From positions 1-10,301 of the forward strand of contig DASTSL010000125.1 of NCBI GenBank assembly GCA_035760705.1: 10,301 bases of DNA. The letters run 5' to 3'. The stretch comes from Allomeiothermus sp035760705 (GTDB taxonomy: Bacteria > Deinococcota > Deinococci > Deinococcales > Thermaceae). This document shows, piece after piece, positions 1 through 5,356 of the stretch. Numbering within the stretch: the first letter of the stretch is position 1; every line of letters begins with the position of its first letter. The notes beneath the pieces are model-generated. The model had not been told where the DNA came from. It worked only from the letters and a program-made list of their open reading frames with translations, and did no database searches. A program made the position numbers and the translations under genes.

Positions 1-333
1 AGCTTTATTGACCCCAAACTCGCCATCGGCTCGGTGGTGGAAGAGGCCGGGCGGCTCTCCGAGGCGGCGTATCCCGATCTCTACCAGGATCTGCTCGCCC
101 ACGGTTTCCGGTTCGTGGAGCGAAAAGCCGAGGTCCCCGCACAGGGTGGAACCCCCGGCTATAGCCTGACGTTCCAGGTGTTCGCGCCCGGTGAGTGGGA
201 GGCGGAAACGTTCAGGCTGGCTCGGCTCGAGGGCCTCTACGGTCTGGGTTTGTGCGTTCGCGGGGAAGGAACCTACGCCCAGATGTCCGAAGAGGGGTTA
301 CGGTTGGCTGCTAGCCAAATAGCGAAAGGCTAA
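1..333 (+). CDS. 3' end of an unrecognised protein (5' end outside window)
   Basis: The frame is open from base 1 to a TAA at 331-333, giving 110 visible residues. The true start lies upstream of the window; the GTG codons at 34 and 37 are probably internal because the frame stays open before them. The visible part mixes acidic helical stretches with a hydrophobic strand near the centre (Y-S-L-T-F-Q-V-F) and a Gly-rich segment near residues 80-90. There is no signal peptide or membrane segment in what remains. I recognise no family and assign no function. Its last 23 bases overlap the 3' end of mutY on the opposite strand, so the two genes converge. The reading frame is coherent with GC-biased codon use, so I believe it is a real gene. 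Confidence 0.6.
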   Translation, partial: SFIDPKLAIGSVVEEAGRLSEAAYPDLYQDLLAHGFRFVERKAEVPAQGGTPGYSLTFQVFAPGEWEAETFRLARLEGLYGLGLCVRGEGTYAQMSEEGLRLAASQIAKG

Positions 334-1243
334 ACTGCTCGACCAGCCCGAGGATTTTTCGGTCGAGCTTGGAGAGCGGCTTGCTCTCGAGGCTGTACCC
401 TGGCCCATCCCAGTCGGCCCGGTGAACCTTCACGGTGAGCCTGCGGTGGGTGAATACGTGCAGCACGTCGCCTACGTATTCGGCTGCACCGACGCCCAGC
501 CGCTTTGTAAGTTCATCCAGGCGGTCAGCCGTCGGTACCCCCCACAGACCGCCCAGGACGGGGCCGCTGCGGGGCTCGAGGTAAATCCCCTCCGGCCCGC
601 CGAGCACCAGCGCGACCATCTGCACGTCCTTCTGATTCCGAGCTTTAGGAGCGGGGTAGCGCTGGGGGTGCTTCTTCCCCTTACACCACCCGGAGATCGG
701 GCAGGCCGTACAGCGCGGGTTCTTCGTACAAATCGTCGCTCCCAATTCCATCAGGGCCTGGTTCCAGTCGCCAGGAGAGTTTCGCTCCAAAAGCCGATCC
801 GCCTGTTCTTGGACTTGCCGGGTGGTGGGGTTCTCCCAGGCGTACAGGCGTGACAAGACCCTTCGTACGTTTCCGTCCACGGCGGCGACCGGCTCGCCAA
901 AGGCAATCGAGGCCACGGCGGAGGCCGTGTAGGGGCCGAGGCCCGGGAGCTGGCGGAGCTGTTCGTACCTAAGAGAAAGCGTCGAGGCCTGCCGGGATAG
1001 CTTGTGCAGGTTTCGCGCCCGGGCATAGTACCCGGCCCCTTGCCAGACGTGCAAGACCTCCTCGAGCGGGGCTTTTCCCAAAGCTTCCAACGTGGGGAAG
1101 CGCTCGAGAAAACGGTGGTAGTAGGGGATGGCCTGGTCTACTCGAGTCTGCTGGAGCAACACCTCACTAAGCAGGATTCGGTAGGGGTCACTCTCGCCGC
1201 GCCAGGGCAGGTCGCGTTGGTTCACCCGGTACCACTCGAGCAA
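311..1243 (-). CDS. mutY: A/G-specific adenine DNA glycosylase MutY
   Basis: MutY removes adenine mispaired with 8-oxoguanine, the last guard against G-to-T mutation. Numbering from the TTG at 1243 (310 residues), I see the catalytic Glu27 in S-E-V-L-L-Q-Q-T, the helix-hairpin-helix L-P-G-L-G-P-Y-T at 99-106, the catalytic Asp123 in V-D-G-N-V-R-R, and a four-cysteine iron-sulfur loop at Cys172, 178, 181 and 187. A C-terminal NUDIX-like domain carries F-T-H, in the position of the motif that reads 8-oxoguanine. The first cysteine gap has five residues where the family normally has six. The start is uncertain: the TTG avoids overlap with the divergent gene at 1265, while an in-frame ATG at 1306 would add 21 residues and overlap that gene. 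The open frame continues far upstream, but only antisense to DUF2270. Identity is very likely; the start is not. Confidence 0.93.
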   Translation of the reverse strand: MLEWYRVNQRDLPWRGESDPYRILLSEVLLQQTRVDQAIPYYHRFLERFPTLEALGKAPLEEVLHVWQGAGYYARARNLHKLSRQASTLSLRYEQLRQLPGLGPYTASAVASIAFGEPVAAVDGNVRRVLSRLYAWENPTTRQVQEQADRLLERNSPGDWNQALMELGATICTKNPRCTACPISGWCKGKKHPQRYPAPKARNQKDVQMVALVLGGPEGIYLEPRSGPVLGGLWGVPTADRLDELTKRLGVGAAEYVGDVLHVFTHRRLTVKVHRADWDGPGYSLESKPLSKLDRKILGLVEQFSLSLFG

Positions 1244-1252
1244 AGCGCTTTG
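1241..1252. promoter_or_regulatory. 12-bp perfect palindrome between divergent starts
   Basis: CAAAGCGCTTTG is a perfect 12-base palindrome. It lies between the likely mutY start (1243) and the DUF2270 start (1265), directly beside the TATGCT box at 1253-1258. Its position suits an operator controlling one or both divergent genes, but no regulator is encoded nearby. A 12-base palindrome can also arise by chance. Confidence 0.25.
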
Positions 1253-1258
1253 TATGCT
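1253..1258 (+). promoter_or_regulatory. Candidate -10 box of a leaderless promoter for the DUF2270 gene
   Basis: TATGCT lies six bases before the ATG at 1265, and no Shine-Dalgarno sequence is present in between. This is the TANNNT-plus-six spacing expected when transcription begins at or next to the start codon, a common arrangement in Deinococcus-Thermus. No convincing -35 box is visible. Confidence 0.45.
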
Positions 1259-1264
1259 CTCCCC

Positions 1265-1852
1265 ATGGAGATCACCCCCAAGGATTACCCCACTGCCCTT
1301 GTCCATCTCTACCGGGGTGAGGTCGGGCGGATGGTGGTGTACCGCACCCGCCTCGACACCACCACCAATTGGGCGGTCGGTACCACCGCGGCAATGGTCT
1401 CGTTTGCCTTGGGCAACGCCCAGGTGCCGCATTTCGTCTTCATGCTGGCTTTGTTTTTGAACCTGATGTTCTTGTGGATGGAAGCCCGCCGTTACCGCTA
1501 CTACGAATTGATTCGGGGGCGGGTTCGCCTGCTCGAGAGCGGCTTTTATGTCCAAGCGCTCTCTGGTGCTCCCACCGATTGGCAAGCCCCCTTGCGCGAG
1601 AGCTTGCTTTGCCCCCAGCTTCCCATCAGCCACCTGCAAGCCCTCTCGGTTCGGTTGCGCCGCAACTACCTGTGGCTGCTCGCAGTGGTGTATGCCGGTT
1701 GGTTCCTCAAGCTCGACCTGCACAGCGCTTCTTTCATCGGCGGGGCCCGCATCGGCCCGTTGCCGGGGATGGGAGTGCTGATTCTGGCGCTGCTGCTGTT
1801 TCTTGCCCTGATCGCGATCTCGCTGCACTACCGACCCCTCGAGGACGAGTAA
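1265..1852 (+). CDS. DUF2270 integral membrane protein
   Basis: This 195-residue protein matches the DUF2270 family of predicted integral membrane proteins, judged by the N-terminal pattern Y-R-G-E-x-G-R-M (16-23) followed by Y-R-T-R-L-D-T-T-T-N-W (26-36). Four hydrophobic segments are visible at about residues 33-50, 55-72, 134-150 and 168-187. An Arg/Tyr-rich stretch (75-88) follows the second, and a polar region of about 50 residues precedes the third. The family's biochemical role is not known to me. I chose the ATG at 1265 because the conserved sequence starts just after it and a TATGCT box precedes it by six bases; the frame upstream is open but antisense to mutY. The gene diverges from mutY and ends two bases before the end of the convergent CoA-binding gene. 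Confidence 0.88.
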   Translation: MEITPKDYPTALVHLYRGEVGRMVVYRTRLDTTTNWAVGTTAAMVSFALGNAQVPHFVFMLALFLNLMFLWMEARRYRYYELIRGRVRLLESGFYVQALSGAPTDWQAPLRESLLCPQLPISHLQALSVRLRRNYLWLLAVVYAGWFLKLDLHSASFIGGARIGPLPGMGVLILALLLFLALIAISLHYRPLEDE

Positions 1853-1854
1853 CC

Positions 1855-2265
1855 CTAAGCCCCCAGCAGTTGGCGGTGGACGATCATCAAGCAGCGGTCC
1901 TGAATGACCTGAATTCCGCTGTTCTCGAGCTTTTCCGCGAAGGCATCGTTGCGGATTCCCGATTGCAACCAGACCAGCTTGGGGTGCAAAGCCAGGATGT
2001 CCTCGAGGTGATCGGGTAGGGCGTCGCTGCGGCGGAACACGTCCAGAACGTCTACCGACTCGAGGATCTCGCTCAGGTTGGCGTGAACCTTCTGGCCCCA
2101 CAGGGTTTGTCCGGCGAAAACCGGGTTGGTGGGGAGAATACGGTAGCCGTGTCGGTAGAGATAATCCGGCACGTAAAAAGCCGCTTTGTTGTGATTGGTA
2201 TGCGCGCCCAGCACGGCGACGGTTCGCGCCGCCGCGAGAAAGTCGCGCAGTTCAGCATTCGTCAT
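1855..2265 (-). CDS. CoA-binding domain protein (YccU-like)
   Basis: This 136-residue single-domain protein has the CoA-binding Rossmann fold (CoA_binding_2, YccU-like). Visible family features are the early strand and Gly turn V-A-V-L-G-A (17-22), the H-G-Y-R-I-L-P-T-N-P segment, the V-D-V-L-D-V-F-R-R strand, L-V-W-L-Q-S-G-I-R, and the closing D-R-C-L-M-I-V-H. It lacks the ligase domains of ADP-forming acyl-CoA synthetases, so it probably binds CoA or an acyl-CoA as a stand-alone protein; the role is unknown. From memory it closely resembles Thermus thermophilus TT1466, a CoA-binding protein of known structure. The ATG at 2265 has no strong ribosome site, but a TAAGCT box lies six bases before it. 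The gene converges with DUF2270. Confidence 0.9.
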   Translation of the reverse strand: MTNAELRDFLAAARTVAVLGAHTNHNKAAFYVPDYLYRHGYRILPTNPVFAGQTLWGQKVHANLSEILESVDVLDVFRRSDALPDHLEDILALHPKLVWLQSGIRNDAFAEKLENSGIQVIQDRCLMIVHRQLLGA

Positions 2266-2271
2266 CTTTTC

Positions 2272-2277
2272 AGCTTA
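2272..2277 (-). promoter_or_regulatory. Candidate -10 box of a leaderless promoter for the CoA-binding gene
   Basis: On the minus strand TAAGCT is followed by the six bases GAAAAG and then the ATG at 2265. The spacing matches the other leaderless-type starts in this window. Just upstream, GCTTTG (2281-2286) and CAAAGC (2293-2298) form a perfect six-base inverted repeat around a six-base loop, which might bind a regulator. No -35 box stands out. Confidence 0.4.
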
Positions 2278-2372
2278 GAGGCTTTGGGAACACAAAGCGA
2301 TGAGGTCTGTTACGTTTGGCTCCCACCCTGGCTTGGCTACGCTCAGCCGGTCCTGGGGTACGAGCACGCCTC

Positions 2373-2432
2373 AGGGCCTAGCCTCTCGAACCCGACCGAA
2401 CCGAGTGCAACCAGCTTCGGGGTGAGAGCCCT
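2373..2432 (-). terminator. Imperfect long hairpin at the phosphoesterase stop codon
   Basis: Three stacked helices can form: 2373-2377 with 2428-2432, 2384-2387 with 2424-2427, and 2390-2395 with 2417-2423 (one bulged G). Together they give about 15 base pairs with small bulges and a loop near 21 bases. The structure begins at the stop codon of the phosphoesterase gene, so a role in ending or protecting that transcript is plausible. No T-run follows on the minus strand, which weakens the call. I see no gene in the rest of the 2266-2431 gap. Confidence 0.3.
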
Positions 2433-3277
2433 TAGCGAACTGCAAATCGCTGGGGATAGGTTTGTTGAAAAAGCCGCCAGGACTCCCAGTCGCGGGGCAG
2501 CTTATTGGCTAGCGCCCATAGCCAGAAAGGGGTGAGCAAGGAGCGGGCGGTTTGTAGCTCGAGGTAAAACAGATGCGCCCCCAGCCCGCCCTGCTCGAGC
2601 AGCCCCGAGTCGTGAAAGGCCCGCAGGGCGGCCTCTAGGTTGTAGGGGATCTGCCGGAACTCCCATCGGGTTTTTCCCGGCGAGACTTCGAGCAGCATGT
2701 ACTGTGCCCGGGGATCGCCGTTGAACGGGGAGCCCACCGCTCCGCTGCCCAGCACCAGGGTTCCGCCCCATGATCGCTCGTAAGGCCGGTGGGTGTGCGA
2801 GCCGACCAGCGTCTGGGCCGGGTACTCCTGCACGATCTCGGTGATGGCCGTATCCGAGAGGCGTTCGTCGTAACCCTCGCGGTAGTGGCGGGGCGAACCG
2901 TGGGCGATGCGGACGCCGAGTTCTTCCAGGTAGACCTGGTAGGGGAGAGCCGCGATCCACTCCAGGTGTTCGTGCTTCAACTGGTCTGCCGCCCAGCCGG
3001 TGGAGACAAAGAGGGGATCGTCGTAGAGGTCGTAGAGGTCGGGGTCTCGCCGCGCCCAGCGCAACACCAGGTCGTCGTGGTTACCCAGGGTGAAGCGAAA
3101 CCTTCGGGTCTGTTCCAGCTCCCACATCCGCTCGATGACCTCTCGGTTGGAAGGCCCGCGGTTGATAAAGTCGCCGTTCACCACCACCAAGTCGGCGTTC
3201 AGGCCCTCGAGGTCGGCCAGTACTGCCTCTAAGGCCGGAAGGTTCCCGTGGATATCGCCGAAGATCGCAATCCGCAC
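2432..3277 (-). CDS. Calcineurin-like metallophosphoesterase
   Basis: This is a 281-residue two-metal phosphoesterase. The metal-binding motifs appear in order: G-D-I-H-G-N with Asp8 and His10, N-G-D with Asp36, G-N-H-D with Asn66 and His67, A-H-G-S-P with His126, and G-S-H-T-H with His161 and His163. This order is that of the compact YfcE/MJ0936-type family, whose members hydrolyse phosphodiesters or phosphomonoesters. About 70 residues after position 210 (Pro-Tyr-Asn, then aromatic and Leu-rich helices) exceed the minimal fold. No signal peptide is visible, so it should be cytoplasmic. The start is a GTG with GAGG about eight bases upstream, overlapping the TGA of the membrane-protein gene before it. 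The 7-bp gap suggests one operon. The substrate cannot be deduced. Confidence 0.9.
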   Translation of the reverse strand: MRIAIFGDIHGNLPALEAVLADLEGLNADLVVVNGDFINRGPSNREVIERMWELEQTRRFRFTLGNHDDLVLRWARRDPDLYDLYDDPLFVSTGWAADQLKHEHLEWIAALPYQVYLEELGVRIAHGSPRHYREGYDERLSDTAITEIVQEYPAQTLVGSHTHRPYERSWGGTLVLGSGAVGSPFNGDPRAQYMLLEVSPGKTRWEFRQIPYNLEAALRAFHDSGLLEQGGLGAHLFYLELQTARSLLTPFWLWALANKLPRDWESWRLFQQTYPQRFAVR

Positions 3278-3284
3278 ACTCGCC

Positions 3285-3476
3285 TCAGGGCTGCCGCAGC
3301 CCTTCCCAGTCCAATACCACGATCACGATCACCGCCGCCACACTGATCGCCAGGAAGAGCACCCACAAAAAGTTCCGCAACTCCACCCAAAAAGGCTCCC
3401 GGTTCCGCCGCAACAGGATCAGCCCCGCCAGGGATAAGCCCCAGACGAGCGCCAGCACCATCAGAGCACGAACCAT
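3285..3476 (-). CDS. Small two-helix membrane protein, function unknown
   Basis: The 63-residue protein has two hydrophobic helices, at about residues 4-22 and 36-55, joined by a basic loop (Arg-Arg-Asn-Arg at 23-26) that also contains an acidic residue and tryptophan. By the positive-inside tendency the loop may face the cytoplasm with both ends outside. I recognise no family. The ATG at 3476 has only a modest GGGGTGG ribosome site about eight bases before it, whereas a stronger AAGGAG lies further upstream in front of a different short frame (see findings). The gene ends seven bases before the phosphoesterase start, so the two are probably co-transcribed. It may be a membrane partner for the phosphoesterase, which is inference from position only. 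Confidence 0.65.
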   Translation of the reverse strand: MVRALMVLALVWGLSLAGLILLRRNREPFWVELRNFLWVLFLAISVAAVIVIVVLDWEGLRQP

Positions 3477-3523
3477 GGGAAGACCACCCCGCTGCGCGAC
3501 GTAAGAAGCATCACGACTCCTTC

Positions 3524-3529
3524 AGCATA
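3524..3529 (-). promoter_or_regulatory. Candidate -10 box for the membrane protein-phosphoesterase operon
   Basis: TATGCT on the minus strand lies in the gap upstream of the small membrane protein, immediately before GAAGGAG. It resembles the TATGCT found in front of the DUF2270 gene. No -35 box is clear, and the distance to the ATG at 3476 would leave a leader of about 40 bases. Confidence 0.3.
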
Positions 3530-3550
3530 GCGATCTTGCCCACCGCTTGC

Positions 3551-4315
3551 TCAGTTCAGCTGCACTTTTCGCACGATGCGCCCGGAGAGCCATCCGTACA
3601 CCGAGACTACCCCGCCCACCGCCAGATCCCCCTGCAATACCTGGGGATCGGCCACCACGTCAATTTCGCCGCCCAGCGTCTCCACCTTGGCCCAGTGGTA
3701 GGGCTGTTGGGTGAAGGAGTTGACGAGCCGGGCGGTTTCCCGCACGTGCCCGTAAAACATCGCGTAAGCCTCGGGGATCTCGCCCTCGCTCTGGGACTGG
3801 AAGAGGCTGGTGGGGAAAAAAGACTGAGGGGCGAACTTGGCTTCGTTCTGGCCCTGGGCTTCGTCGAAGGCGGCTTCGCTCGAGTACGCGGTGAGTTCGT
3901 GGGCGAAGGCGGTGAGCTGCACCTCGACCAGGGCGGGCAGTTGCAGTTGCGCCTGGGTGGCGAACGCGATGGCCTCGAACACGAACGGGTAGGCCCCGGT
4001 GTTTTCGTAGTCGCCGCCCGCGGGGTCGGCCCAGCCGTAAAAGCTGCCCTCGAGCCCCTCCATGTCCGGGCTCTCGAGCCGGCTGGTGAGCCCCACCCGC
4101 ATGACCGCCGAGCCGGCGAAGTGCGGGGCCACCCCGATGAGTTCGCGGTCCGGGGTCAGGCTGGCCCAGAGTTCGGCCCGCTCAGCCCGCAGGTAGAAGT
4201 AGCTGCCGCGCGGGCTCTGTACCGACTGGCCCTCGTTCACCACCTGCAAGGCCAGTTTTTCGAAGTCTTCGCGGCCCCCGATGGGAAAGCCGATGCTGGA
4301 GAAATGGCTGGGCAT
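3551..4315 (-). CDS. Conserved-looking hypothetical protein, 254 residues
   Basis: I do not recognise an assigned family with certainty. The protein is acidic and soluble, without a signal peptide or membrane segment. The N-terminal half opens with M-P-S-H-F-S-S-I-G-F-P and has a short aromatic strand (Y-F-Y-L-R), W-A-S-L, and V-A-P-H-F, which reads like a compact alpha/beta domain. The middle (about 130-190) is rich in Ala, Glu, Gln and Phe. The C-terminal 60 residues are beta-rich with Gly turns (G-G-E-I-D-V-V-A-D; G-G-V-V-S-V-Y-G-W-L-S-G), compatible with a small barrel such as an OB-like fold; this is a guess. The ATG at 4315 follows a TACCCT box by six bases and lacks a ribosome site, so it looks like a leaderless single gene. 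Coding is supported by its length and clean boundaries. Confidence 0.8.
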   Translation of the reverse strand: MPSHFSSIGFPIGGREDFEKLALQVVNEGQSVQSPRGSYFYLRAERAELWASLTPDRELIGVAPHFAGSAVMRVGLTSRLESPDMEGLEGSFYGWADPAGGDYENTGAYPFVFEAIAFATQAQLQLPALVEVQLTAFAHELTAYSSEAAFDEAQGQNEAKFAPQSFFPTSLFQSQSEGEIPEAYAMFYGHVRETARLVNSFTQQPYHWAKVETLGGEIDVVADPQVLQGDLAVGGVVSVYGWLSGRIVRKVQLN

Positions 4316-4321
4316 AGCTCT

Positions 4322-4327
4322 AGGGTA
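4322..4327 (-). promoter_or_regulatory. Candidate -10 box of a leaderless promoter for the 254-residue protein
   Basis: TACCCT on the minus strand is separated from the ATG at 4315 by the six bases AGAGCT. It fits the TANNNT-plus-six pattern seen repeatedly here, although its match to TATAAT is only at the invariant positions. There is no visible -35 box. Confidence 0.35.
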
Positions 4328-4359
4328 TCTCGACTTTTGCTCTGGGGGCTCGAGGGCAT

Positions 4360-4429
4360 CCTCTCTGCAGGAGAGACCCTTCGCCCTGGTTAGGGTGAGA
4401 GGATACGGTAGGGTGCGCTCCGCACCGTA
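4360..4429. repeat. Cluster of inverted repeats between nadE and the 254-residue protein gene
   Basis: Several inverted repeats crowd into 70 bases. CTCTC (4361-4365) pairs with GAGAG (4371-4375) or, extended to CCTCTC (4360-4365), with GAGAGG (4397-4402). ACCCT (4376-4380) pairs with AGGGT (4392-4396). GGTGCG (4412-4417) pairs with CGCACC (4421-4426) around CTC, or TACGGT (4404-4409) with ACCGTA (4424-4429). Because arms are shared, alternative folds compete. The cluster is 43 or more bases beyond the nadE stop, so it could end that transcript, although no T-run follows. A palindromic intergenic repeat element is the other possibility. Confidence 0.45.
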
Positions 4430-4471
4430 CGAGAAAACTAAGCGATGCCTGGCAAAGTTACTTTTCTACGA

Positions 4472-5356
4472 TCAGGACTCGCGTAGGGTGGGCAGCTTGG
4501 GTTTTTCTTCGAGCCTGAAGTCCAAAGGCCGCAGATAGAATTCGCCGATGGCCGTGGTCGAAATCACCGCCACCGTGGGGATAGTGCGCTTCCAGTGGGT
4601 TTTGTTGACCAGGCTCTTGACCCGCTCGACCTCGGCCTCGGTGTAGCCCAGCTTCATGATGTAGTCGTCGGGGTAGCCCTTCAGGTAGTGCTCGAGGATC
4701 ACGTCGGCCTTGCGGTAGGCGATGCCCAGGTCGCCTTCGTCGGTCTGGCCGATCTCGAGGTCGGCGGTGGGCGGTTTCTTCACTACCTCCTGGGGAAGCT
4801 TCAGGTACTCGGCCAAGCCCCAGACCTGGGTCTTGTAGAGGTCGCCCAGCGGGTTGATGGGGCCGGTGTCGGCCACGTCGTGCCAGGTGTAGTAGCCGAA
4901 AAGCCGCTCGGTCTTGTTGCCGGTGCCCAGGTGCAGCCCACCGTACTGCTCGGCCTTGTCGAAACCGACGATGGTGCGGGCCCGGGCCATCGCGTTGCCT
5001 TTCCGGCGGGGCGTGATACCGGGTACTTGGGCGGCGTAGCTCTCCACCATCCCGGTGATGTCAATGGTCTCGAAGGGAACCCCGTACATCCGGGCAATCA
5101 GCTCGGCGTGTTCGCGCGACTCCGGGCGAGAGATGGCGTGGGGCATGTAGACCGCGTAGACGTTCTTGGCACCCAGGGCCTGCACGCCCAAAGCCAACGT
5201 CACGGCGGAGTCCACCCCGCCCGAGAGGGCCACCACCGCGGTCTTGAAGCCGCGCCAGCCCAATTCCTCGCGGATAAACCGCACCAGGAAATCGTTGACC
5301 AGGGGGTAGTTGAGTTCTAGCACCTCGTGGCCCGGCACCGCTTCGATGATTCTCAT
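4472..5356 (-). CDS. nadE: NAD(+) synthetase NadE (synthetase subunit)
   Basis: NadE adenylates deamido-NAD with ATP and replaces the AMP by ammonia to give NAD, the last step of NAD synthesis, in the cytoplasm. The 294-residue length is that of a synthetase-only enzyme without a fused amidase. The ATP-pyrophosphatase loop S-G-G-V-D-S is at 45-50, G-T-G-N-K-T-E at 144-150, and the K-P-P-T-A-D-L-E and G-Q-T-D-E-G-D-L-G-I segments follow at about 195-215. The ATG at 5356 overlaps the stop of the upstream amidase gene by four bases (ATGA), so translation of the two is probably coupled. This suggests that NadE receives ammonia from the amidase as a two-subunit glutamine-dependent enzyme. Identity is secure; the partnership is inferred from gene order and is, as I recall, described for Thermus. 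Confidence 0.95.
   Translation of the reverse strand: MRIIEAVPGHEVLELNYPLVNDFLVRFIREELGWRGFKTAVVALSGGVDSAVTLALGVQALGAKNVYAVYMPHAISRPESREHAELIARMYGVPFETIDITGMVESYAAQVPGITPRRKGNAMARARTIVGFDKAEQYGGLHLGTGNKTERLFGYYTWHDVADTGPINPLGDLYKTQVWGLAEYLKLPQEVVKKPPTADLEIGQTDEGDLGIAYRKADVILEHYLKGYPDDYIMKLGYTEAEVERVKSLVNKTHWKRTIPTVAVISTTAIGEFYLRPLDFRLEEKPKLPTLRES

Noticed and set aside
172..187. First MutY iron-sulfur entry in the findings, placed at residue numbers instead of base coordinates
   Set aside because: The numbers 172-187 are MutY residue positions, not bases of this window. Nothing of interest is claimed at bases 172-187; the entry at 667-730 is the valid one.
1244..2101. N-terminal extension of about 286 codons in the open frame continuous with mutY
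   Set aside because: It lies antisense to the DUF2270 gene and part of the CoA-binding region, is rich in Gln, Pro, Arg and His without domain-like order, and MutY aligns from the Leu-Leu-Glu-Trp-Tyr region onward. It is an open frame created by GC-rich codon bias.
2373..2432. Possible tRNA-like element with a GGTTCGA motif on the minus strand
   Set aside because: The GTTCGA resembles a T-loop, but the five-base stem that should flank it does not pair and there is no cloverleaf with anticodon arm. The hairpin reading fits better.
3536..5320. Long + strand frames (3536-4393 and 4595-5320) opposite the 254-residue protein and nadE
   Set aside because: Both are shadows of better-supported minus strand genes. 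The nadE motifs are unambiguous, and the first frame has repetitive Val/Gly/Glu/His composition and no start signals.
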